A DNA stretch of 21,178 nt from a virus: the IMG/VR virus record IMGVR_UViG_3300018424_000311, positions 1 through 21,178 of that record; one strand, written 5' to 3'. Both the position numbers and the translations under genes were made by a program. The notes below the pieces were generated by a model. It searched no databases and had not been told where the DNA came from. It saw nothing but the letters and a program-made list of their open reading frames with translations. Below, piece by piece: positions 7,801-13,135 of the stretch. The first letter of the stretch is position 1. Every line of letters starts with the position of its first letter.

Positions 7801-8676
7801 AATACTTATTTCACACATGATCAAATATTTGAAAGAAAGACACATCATGTTTTTAAAAATGGTGATGCATGGGACGGCATTTCACTTGTGAGTAAACATG
7901 CCAATGTTACTGAACGTGAAATTAATATGAGATTTCTTACAAATAAAAAACAATATAATATTGTTGCAAGTACTCCAAAATTATATGATATTGTGTTTAT
8001 TAGCAAAGACGAAGAACATGCGGACAAGAATTACAAAGATTTGTTAATAAGATTTCCAAGAGCAAAGCGTGTACACGGTGTTGAAGGTATTCATAATGCA
8101 CACATTGCAGCAGCAAAACTTTGCAACACAGATATGATTTGGATTGTTGATGCAGATGCAGAAATTGTTGACAATTTTAATTTTGATTATTATGTTCCTG
8201 CATATGATCCTGATAGTAAAAATGCTGTGCATGTTTGGAAAAGCAAAAATCCAATTAATGGTTTAATTTATGGTTACGGTGCAGTCAAATTGCTTCCTAG
8301 AGAACTAACACTAAATATGGATACAACTACTACAGATATGACAACAAGCATTGGTAAATCATTTAAAGTTGTAAATAGAATCAGTAACGTTACTAAATTT
8401 AATACAGACGAATTTAGTGCATGGCGTAGTGCATTTAGAGAATGTGTTAAACTGTCGAGTAAAGCAATTAACGGTCAACTAGATGAAGAAACTGAATTTA
8501 GGTTAAAAGTTTGGTGTACAAGAGGTAAAGATAAACCTTTTGGTCTTGCAGCAATCAATGGTGCTATTCAAGGCAAAAAATATGGTGAATCTGCAACTAG
8601 TAAAGATCAACTTGGAAAAATCAACGACTTTAACTGGTTGTTAAATGAATTCAATAAGTTTAAAGATAGTTTCTAA
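4816..8676 (+). CDS. Giant repeat protein of degenerate glycosyltransferase-like units, 1286 residues
   Basis: I start it at the ATG at 4816, one base after the preceding stop and 7 bases after an AGG; an in-frame ATG at 4780 would overlap the neighbour by 35 bases and add a poorly fitting leader. About residues 150-1090 hold nine tandem repeats of 98-104 residues (the last 128). Each begins (T/S)E(M/L)FW and passes through YDR...NHVF and (D/N)G(I/L/V)xLxSKHxPxTxKE(I/V), ending in KEW(D/N)IVAS. The C-terminal unit has TDMIWIVDADAEIVDNFNF: the same TxMxW entry but with an intact DxD-like DAD. The internal units replace it with PxD, SPN, TNN and similar. A more distant copy (ADYVWIVNKNI) sits near residue 51. 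I infer tandem duplication of a GT-A-like domain with decay of the metal site. The role could be a large glycan-handling enzyme or a structural scaffold. The last 36 bases overlap the opposite-strand Nudix gene. Confidence 0.85.
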   Translation: MNIFEKFERYGQKTYNGQDVLKNHFLQIYPIHYTDNCDDETVATQYADKADYVWIVNKNINVLRTFPWHFKPTKEQLNKKHVFPYVYKSSKRIKSWEYAKLIPTKVEYTGVIEHKNIAAIYDVYCGKDVFDVFYLGLETDELFTQIQERAPHARVVSSHKQAQDMSTTDMFWLVPNDIELGKFFKFSYRPDDWSHKFVHVFGNGNVGVFDGIALFPKAYNPTDKELQHRFYADKKTVSLIASTPKKYPVYNFETFEEYQLALEKESELFWYVPTDVQDVVDLDLYFDHHNQYDRRINHVFLNDNEYDGVVLFSKHSPITEKEFNHRFIANKKEHPEVYSRPKKFDQFVINNYADYKLAMERSTTEMFWGVPDDVEVSDDFDFDIYFTHHNTYDRNITHVFANGKTYDGIVLFSKNVEVIEREVDYRFYAEKKEWNIVASHPKIFPVYKIDTYDEYLEALKKTPNELFWMSSSNIQMLTDIYNVYISHHDRNLRKQNHVFLHQNNEGVSFNGMILCSVHTPLTQKEVEYRHPVNRIEHTNIVSKNKRYDHFNIETYEDYLHALETSETEMFWMDSPNIDTTDFNFKMTFDFENEYDRKENHAFVHMVDGKEYYNGLFLCSKHKPLTKKEVEYRHIANAKEWDIMASFAVFYERFIIETYDDYLRALDNSETEMFYGYSENIDCRDFAFDHYFTHDNEYDRKINHNFIHKVNGKEYRNGVFLFSKHSPVTQKEIEHRHIVNAKEWNIVASRPVWYDRIVINNYKDYNMALESSKTEMFWGIPSDVEVDINFEFDYYFTHDQVFERTTNHVFLNDKNYDGIILFSKHSPVTEKEIKSRFLVNKKEHNVIASYPKQFSKFVIETYNDYLNALETSKTEMFWATTNNIKIAQDFDFNFYFSHHNTYDRNINHVFAHEVNGKKHYNGLFLLSKNVPLTQKEIEFRTIANRKEWDIVASGSVEYDKFKIKNYQDYLEAFKKSKTEMFWMIPSEVVVDNSFNFNTYFTHDQIFERKTHHVFKNGDAWDGISLVSKHANVTEREINMRFLTNKKQYNIVASTPKLYDIVFISKDEEHADKNYKDLLIRFPRAKRVHGVEGIHNAHIAAAKLCNTDMIWIVDADAEIVDNFNFDYYVPAYDPDSKNAVHVWKSKNPINGLIYGYGAVKLLPRELTLNMDTTTTDMTTSIGKSFKVVNRISNVTKFNTDEFSAWRSAFRECVKLSSKAINGQLDEETEFRLKVWCTRGKDKPFGLAAINGAIQGKKYGESATSKDQLGKINDFNWLLNEFNKFKDSF
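5323..8142 (+). repeat. Tandem ~300-bp coding repeats
   Basis: The (M/L)FW-type anchor codons begin at 5323, 5617, 5911, 6211, 6520, 6829, 7138, 7438, 7750 and 8134. The intervals are 294, 294, 300, 309, 309, 309, 300, 312 and 384 bp, all multiples of three. Two subtypes are visible: shorter units with an NHVFxNxxxYDG loop (5617, 5911, 7138, 7750) and longer ones with an added NGKxYYNGLFL-type hairpin (6520, 6829, 7438). The DNA sequences have diverged, so the array is old and not a fresh slippage product. Confidence 0.85.
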
Positions 8677-9072
8677 TTTTTGTACATTATTCTTATTACG
8701 CAATGTACTTAACAACCCTTTGTGTAGTGGTTTTGGCCAGTTATTAAAACTTACCCAAGCATAACCGTTGTGTTCGTCGTTTAATACTGGAATAAATTCT
8801 TTGCTTACAACACACAAATAAGTATGAAATTCAAAATGAGAATCGTTGCTAATAAAAGTTTCTAGTGGAATAGTTTTTACAATAGATGGAAGTGTTCCTA
8901 TTTCTTCTTGCATTTCTCTTTTCAATGCTTCCCAAGGAGTTTCACTATCTTCGTTTGTACCGCCTACTAATCCCCAAACATTATTTTGTTTACTTTGTGC
9001 TCTATGCAAAAGTAAAAATCGATTAGTATCTAATGTATAAAAAAGTGCACCACTACAAATAATTTTCTTCAT
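8641..9072 (-). CDS. Nudix hydrolase, 143 residues
   Basis: A complete Nudix box is present: G38, E44, R52-E53, E56-E57 and G59, spaced as GX5EX7REUXEEXGU, with Thr in place of the final aliphatic residue. VWGLVGG just before it corresponds to the WxFPGG stretch of MutT-like enzymes. The family hydrolyses nucleoside diphosphates linked to another group (oxidised or excess dNTPs, ADP-ribose, nucleotide sugars, dinucleoside polyphosphates), using Mg bound by the EE pair. The substrate here is unknown; it need not be orthologous to T4 NudE. The gene starts 8 bases after the gp15 stop and is the last of the leftward gp14-gp15-Nudix operon. Its 3' end overlaps the convergent repeat-protein gene by 36 bases. 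Confidence 0.88.
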   Translation of the reverse strand: MKKIICSGALFYTLDTNRFLLLHRAQSKQNNVWGLVGGTNEDSETPWEALKREMQEEIGTLPSIVKTIPLETFISNDSHFEFHTYLCVVSKEFIPVLNDEHNGYAWVSFNNWPKPLHKGLLSTLRNKNNVQKLETIFKLIEFI

Positions 9073-9080
9073 ACAAATAA

Positions 9081-10562
9081 TTATGCATCAAGATAAATGT
9101 CCCATGTACCAACTGGATAGTAACCTTCGTATGCTTGTAACCATTCCTCGCCAGTCCATTTGTAAATAATATTTGTATTAAGATTTTTACTGTTGATACC
9201 ATTGGTGCTGTCTGTTGCATCCATGACAACTACCCAACTTGTGCCAGTCCACTCTATCAAGTCGTTTGCTCCACAAACAAAATCAGTGCCGTCTGCATTT
9301 TTCCAGGCATCTGGACCATCGTATGCACTGTCGCCTACACTTTGACTATTGTTAATATCGCCTAGTGTTAATACTCTAAATCCCGGTACTTTATCTGCTG
9401 TTGGATTGTAGACAAGTGGATCGATAACTTTATCAAAACTTGTCCAACTATTTACAGATCTTGCTGGACCGTCGATAACATCGCCACTTGGCAATGTATC
9501 AGCATCCCAATTAACACTGATTTGATTTTCATCCAACGGATTAAGTGTAAATGTTCCAACAATAAACCCTGTGTCTGTACGTAGTCTAATTTCACTTACA
9601 TCTGCTCTATATTGCCCTGGATAAGATTCTATAATTTTTCTCCAGTTAATAGTTCCTACCTTGTTGTCTTTGTCAACTACTCTTGCAATGTTACCTTCAA
9701 CATAGATTCCGTAATCTCTAAATGTTGTTGCATTAGTTGCTCTATTTCCAAGCATTGGATCGATCCTTGTAATTGTATCAAGTCTTCCATCGTCGGTAGT
9801 ACCGTCTTCTTGGTTAGTTGTTTGTAACGGAGGTAAATCGTCGCCGTATGCATTGATTTCTGGATTACTTAATCCTAAGTCAATAGTTCCTTTGTTTTCG
9901 TCCCACATGTTAGCAATAACACTGGTGATAACTCCAAGTTTTTTGACTTTTGCAGGCGGCGTAATAAATATTGGTGTTTCAAAACTCATTGTTGCAATAT
10001 CAATTTCTGAATCAACACCGATAGGAATAGTTCTATTACTCCACCTTACATCTGTCATGTGTAATACTGTTAAACTTGTCCAGTCTACATAGTTGTCTGT
10101 TGTTTGCAATTCTAAACTAGGACGGAACAAAACTAATATTTGTTCTAGCATTTGTAATTTTTGTTCTGTATTACTTGCCCATAAATCTACGTTAACACTC
10201 AATGTATACGGTGCTGGATAAAGTCTTTCAACTGTATAGTTTTTACCTTGAGTATTTAGATACTCGTTGTTTTGTTCGTCAAATGCACGTTCTCTAATAT
10301 TAACTTTATCAACATAACTTGCATCGCCTGTACGACTTCTATCCATTTCAATGTTAGTAACATACACACTCATGCGAGGAACAGTCGGAAGTTTGTTTTC
10401 ACTGTTGTCTCTTAAAATATTGCCAACTTGTCTAGTTAAATCGCCATATGTTACAGGTACAGATTTTAAATTACCATTTCCGTCTTGTACACTGAATCCA
10501 CTCATAATTCTAACAATTTGAGTAATATATTTTCTTACTTGTCCGTCATAAAAAAACTGCAT
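9081..10562 (-). CDS. 15: Tail sheath stabiliser / tail completion protein gp15, extended
   Basis: The first 200 residues follow T4 gp15: FFYDGQVRKYI at the start, VPVTYGD near 36-41, VPRMSVYVTNIEMD near 61-73, a central NYTVERLYPAPYTL where T4 has an equivalent YNPSPIKMIYELSI, then MLEQILVLFRPSLEL, and a closing SFETPIFITPP. In T4, gp15 forms the hexameric ring that ends the tail and joins it to the neck. T4 gp15 is about 270 residues; this one is 493. The extra C-terminal half (about 210-493) is beta-rich and ends with two WTGxxW segments also seen in gp14 and gp18. The start overlaps the gp14 stop by one base (TAATG), so the two are translationally coupled. Confidence 0.85.
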   Translation of the reverse strand: MQFFYDGQVRKYITQIVRIMSGFSVQDGNGNLKSVPVTYGDLTRQVGNILRDNSENKLPTVPRMSVYVTNIEMDRSRTGDASYVDKVNIRERAFDEQNNEYLNTQGKNYTVERLYPAPYTLSVNVDLWASNTEQKLQMLEQILVLFRPSLELQTTDNYVDWTSLTVLHMTDVRWSNRTIPIGVDSEIDIATMSFETPIFITPPAKVKKLGVITSVIANMWDENKGTIDLGLSNPEINAYGDDLPPLQTTNQEDGTTDDGRLDTITRIDPMLGNRATNATTFRDYGIYVEGNIARVVDKDNKVGTINWRKIIESYPGQYRADVSEIRLRTDTGFIVGTFTLNPLDENQISVNWDADTLPSGDVIDGPARSVNSWTSFDKVIDPLVYNPTADKVPGFRVLTLGDINNSQSVGDSAYDGPDAWKNADGTDFVCGANDLIEWTGTSWVVVMDATDSTNGINSKNLNTNIIYKWTGEEWLQAYEGYYPVGTWDIYLDA

Positions 10563-11713
10563 TAGTTATCTGCCTTTGGTTTAAGTGCTTTTGACAACGA
10601 TTGTCTTTCATTCACTGTTTCACCACTAATTTCGTTTGTTGCTGTGTTGTTTATAAACGATGCAACTTGTGTACGTTTTGTATCTGTATTCGAAAGTTCT
10701 GCTCTTACACTATCTTGCACTTTAGTCCATTTAACTCCGTCATATTTAAACAATCTATTTGGAAAAAAGTCTGTTCTTAAAAAGTAATCGCCTACAACGT
10801 TGTCAGTAGGAAAACTTATACCGCTACCAAACACTTCACCATTCAAACTGCCTACACCAAGCAAGTAACCTTTATAACCTGCTCTGCTAGGTTTAGCATT
10901 TATTCTATCAGCAGTCATGTCTGCATCTGCTGTAATTTCATCTGTTTCTGCTGAACGAATTTCTGGTGTACCGTTTTCGTCAACTTGCAATGTATAATAA
11001 TGACTTACATCATAACCTGATAGTGGTGCATCATCATATGCTTGTGCAACCACAGCATTATTAATTTGCATTTCTTTTTCAAATGTACTTAGTATATCTC
11101 TAAGTGTATTTCCGTCTTCATCTTCTGCAGGTAAATCAAGTATTTCTTTGTATTCTTGACTGTCAATGATTTGTTTTAATTTTACTCTATATAAATGAGG
11201 ATACCAAGTTTGACTAAATCCTTCTGCTGCACGATTTACATCTTCAACAACATAAAATCTTTTTAATGCTACACTGTAATCGTTTAGAGCATATTCATCC
11301 ATTAGGTGCGGAAATTCAATAACATCTCCACTCATTATTTTTCTGCCAAGTGTTTTAACACTGCTATTAATATGTATGGTCATAAACAATGTATCATTTT
11401 GTAAAAACAATCCAAACTGACTTAGATTAAAATCAGTATCGCTTACGTTGTATATTCCACGCATAGTATATACATCAGGATCATACTTGCGATCTCTATT
11501 TTCCATAAACAACATATCTTGTATGTTTGTTTCACTCACAGCATTATATTGTGGAGTTGCTGATGTTGCATCTCCTTCTTCTGGATTTAACGGTCCTAAA
11601 TACTTGTGAACATGTATGTCAGTTCCGCCTACACTGAATTGCTCATAGACAATCTTGTCTAAAAATTCATAATCCTGTGTTTTGTTTGGTCTGTATAAAC
11701 TAAGTCTTGGCAT
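10562..11713 (-). CDS. 14: Neck protein gp14
   Basis: I start it at the ATG at 11711-11713, giving 383 residues beginning MPRLSLYRPNKTQDYEFLDK. A GTG farther out (11747-11749) would run through the promoter. The N-terminal YxFLDKIVxEQF and GGTDIHVHKYLGP and the middle (LSQFGLFLQNDTLFMTI, SGDVIEFPH, DYSVALKRFYVVEDV) match gp14 neck proteins of T4-like marine phages. In T4, gp13 and gp14 close the head portal and connect it to the tail. It is longer than T4 gp14 (256 residues); the C-terminal extension includes GDYFLRTD...FKYDGVKWTKV. There is no Shine-Dalgarno before the ATG: a late-promoter octamer ends exactly 5 bases upstream, so the mRNA may be leaderless. Confidence 0.82.
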   Translation of the reverse strand: MPRLSLYRPNKTQDYEFLDKIVYEQFSVGGTDIHVHKYLGPLNPEEGDATSATPQYNAVSETNIQDMLFMENRDRKYDPDVYTMRGIYNVSDTDFNLSQFGLFLQNDTLFMTIHINSSVKTLGRKIMSGDVIEFPHLMDEYALNDYSVALKRFYVVEDVNRAAEGFSQTWYPHLYRVKLKQIIDSQEYKEILDLPAEDEDGNTLRDILSTFEKEMQINNAVVAQAYDDAPLSGYDVSHYYTLQVDENGTPEIRSAETDEITADADMTADRINAKPSRAGYKGYLLGVGSLNGEVFGSGISFPTDNVVGDYFLRTDFFPNRLFKYDGVKWTKVQDSVRAELSNTDTKRTQVASFINNTATNEISGETVNERQSLSKALKPKADN

Positions 11714-11718
11714 AGTTA

Positions 11719-11734
11719 TATTTATGCATAAATA
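11719..11734. promoter_or_regulatory. Palindromic divergent late promoter between gp14 and gp13
   Basis: TATTTATGCATAAATA is a perfect 16-bp palindrome made of two CATAAATA octamers abutting head to head, one per strand. Rightward, the octamer (11727-11734) lies 17 bases before the gp13 ATG at 11752, with GGAG at 11741-11744. Leftward, it (11726-11719) lies 5 bases before the gp14 ATG. Both fit the T4 late octamer, whose last A is at about -6. As DNA, only one late holoenzyme could bind at a time. Confidence 0.75.
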
Positions 11735-11751
11735 CTGTACGGAGAACACCT

Positions 11752-12522
11752 ATGGCAGACACAAACCTAGCAACAGCAAAACAACACGTTTTTGATTATG
11801 TATACGCAATGCTCGGCGGCGGTATGGTTGATGTAGAACTAGACCCAATGCACTATGAAGCAGCATTGCAAAAAGCATTAACACGTTATCGTATGCGCAG
11901 CGATCACAGCGTAGAAGAAGCATACGTTGGATTAAAATTATTAGAAGATCAAAACGATTATACACTTCCACATGAAATTGTAGAAGTGAACAAAGTATAT
12001 AGACGAAGTGTTGGTTCACGTAGCGGCGGCGGAGACGGCGGAACATTATACGAACCGTTTAACCTTGCATATACAAATGCTTATTTGCTTGCTGGATCTG
12101 GCATGGGCGGATTAGCAACATACGAATTGTTTGCTCAACAACAAGAACTAGTTGGTAGAATGTTTGGTAGTTTTATTGAATTTACTTGGAACACTACAAC
12201 AAAGAAACTAACTATATTACAACGTCCTAGAGCAGGCGAAGGCGAAGATGTATTGCTAGAAGTTTATATGTATCGTCCTGATATGCAATTATTGGATGAT
12301 TATCTTGCAAAACAATGGATCAAAGATTATACACTTGCTGCCTGCAAATACATGTTAGGAGAAGCACGTGAGAAGTTTGCTACTATTGCAGGTCCTCAAG
12401 GCGGTACTAGCCTTAATGGAGCGAGTCTTAAAGCAGAAGCCCAAAGCGAAATGGAAAAACTAGAAGCAGAAGTAGCACTAGCAGTTTCGGGTGGAACAGG
12501 ATACGCATTTACTATTGGTTGA
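11752..12522 (+). CDS. 13: Neck protein gp13
   Basis: 256 residues with the layout of T4-like gp13: an N-terminal helix (AKQHVFDYVYAMLGGGMVDVELDP), then ALQKALTRYRMRSDHSVEEAYV, DYTLPHEIVEVNKVYRR, a Gly/Ser-rich loop, FEFTW-type strands (SFIEFTWN...KKLTIL) and a C-terminal helical part (WIKDYTLAACKYMLGEAREKF). gp13 with gp14 forms the collar between portal and tail. A GGAG ribosome site lies 7 bases before the ATG and a late octamer precedes it. It is read away from gp14 and gp15, whereas T4 has 13-14-15 in one direction. Confidence 0.85.
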   Translation: MADTNLATAKQHVFDYVYAMLGGGMVDVELDPMHYEAALQKALTRYRMRSDHSVEEAYVGLKLLEDQNDYTLPHEIVEVNKVYRRSVGSRSGGGDGGTLYEPFNLAYTNAYLLAGSGMGGLATYELFAQQQELVGRMFGSFIEFTWNTTTKKLTILQRPRAGEGEDVLLEVYMYRPDMQLLDDYLAKQWIKDYTLAACKYMLGEAREKFATIAGPQGGTSLNGASLKAEAQSEMEKLEAEVALAVSGGTGYAFTIG

Positions 12523-12547
12523 CAAACATAACATTTTATGTTAATGT
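12519..12547 (+). promoter_or_regulatory. Possible sigma70-type promoter for the dNMP kinase gene
   Basis: TTGACA (12519-12524) overlaps the gp13 stop codon (TGA). It is 17 bases before TAATGT (12542-12547), a weak -10. The kinase ATG follows at 12553, leaving little room for a ribosome site. No late octamer is present here, which would fit earlier expression of this enzyme than of its structural neighbours. Confidence 0.25.
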
Positions 12548-12552
12548 AAATC

Positions 12553-13056
12553 ATGCGTAAAAAATTATTAATTATTGGACATGGTCGTCACGGCAAGGAC
12601 ACTGTGTGTGAAATCCTTAGAGACAAATACGGTTATAGTTTTGAGAGTAGTAGTCAGTTCTGCTCTAAATTGTTTATCTATGACATGTTAAAAAAGAAAT
12701 ACAATTATAACAGCGAAGATGAGTGTTATAATGATAGACACAATCATCGAGCAGAATGGTATAATGCTATTTGTGATTACAATGTTCCTGATGCTGCTAA
12801 GTTAGGCAGAGAAATATTTAAAGCCCACGATATCTATTGCGGACTACGTAACAAGCGTGAATTTTATGCTATGAAAATTGCTGGTGTGTTTGATTATGCT
12901 GTTTGGGTTGACCGTAGCGACTACTTACCTCCTGAATCTGAAGATAGTATGAGCCTCAAACCTTGGATGGCAGATTATCATATTGACAACAATGGTACGC
13001 TTAAAGACCTAGAGTTTTGGGTAGACGAACTGTATAAATTTAAATTAACTACGTAG
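12553..13056 (+). CDS. P-loop deoxynucleoside monophosphate kinase-like protein, 167 residues
   Basis: The N-terminus KLLIIGHGRHGKDT carries a Walker A loop (G9...G14-K15-D16-T17). GKDT in place of GKST is the signature of phage dNMP kinases such as T4 gp1, with which it shares little else by eye. Later FDYAVWVDRSD supplies the strand before the nucleotide-binding Arg, and ADYHIDNNGTLKDLEFWVDEL is the closing strand-helix seen in this superfamily. The likely reaction is ATP-dependent phosphorylation of dNMP to dNDP for phage DNA synthesis; base specificity is unknown. It lies between gp13 and gp18 and is not a virion gene. T4 gp1 is longer (241 residues), so this is a compact relative, possibly another adenylate-kinase-like P-loop enzyme. 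Confidence 0.72.
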   Translation: MRKKLLIIGHGRHGKDTVCEILRDKYGYSFESSSQFCSKLFIYDMLKKKYNYNSEDECYNDRHNHRAEWYNAICDYNVPDAAKLGREIFKAHDIYCGLRNKREFYAMKIAGVFDYAVWVDRSDYLPPESEDSMSLKPWMADYHIDNNGTLKDLEFWVDELYKFKLTT

Positions 13057-13081
13057 TTAACCGCTAAAAACCGGTATTTTT
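13045..13081 (+). terminator. Palindrome plus weak hairpin with T-run after the kinase gene
   Basis: TTAACTACGTAGTTAA (13045-13060) is a perfect 16-bp palindrome containing the kinase stop codon. A second small stem, ACCG (13060-13063) with CGGT (13072-13075), is followed by ATTTTT (13076-13081). The second could be a weak intrinsic terminator. Together they separate the kinase from the sheath promoter. Confidence 0.4.
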
Positions 13082-13092
13082 CCCCAGGATCT

Positions 13093-13100
13093 GCTAAATA
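13093..13100 (+). promoter_or_regulatory. Late promoter variant before gp18
   Basis: GCTAAATA differs by one base from the GATAAATA seen elsewhere. T4 spacing predicts a start near 13106, giving a 30-base leader with a strong GAGGAG ribosome site (13121-13126) nine bases before the sheath ATG. The bases after the octamer (ATAGTATAAACGAGATCC) resemble the leaders near 19114 and 19620. Confidence 0.55.
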
Positions 13101-13135
13101 ATAGTATAAACGAGATCCATGAGGAGAAAATTACA

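Noticed and set aside
5323-8142. CRISPR-like or non-coding tandem repeat
   Set aside because: Periods are about 300 bp, multiples of three, and conserved only at the protein level.
5944-8232. Minus-strand frames inside the repeat gene
   Set aside because: They recur with the repeat period and encode Phe/Cys/Ile-rich peptides, as expected for the complement of an AT-rich coding repeat.
9096-9103. GATAAATG near the gp15 3' end
   Set aside because: It ends in G, lies on the plus strand inside a minus-strand gene, and has no gene downstream to serve.
11714-11749. GTG start extending gp14 by 12 residues
   Set aside because: It would translate the palindromic promoter and has no ribosome site; MPRLSLY fits the conserved gp14 N-terminus.
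11750-12046. Minus-strand frame inside gp13
   Set aside because: gp13 is clearly coding on the plus strand; the antisense product is Arg/Leu/Cys-rich and has no start context.
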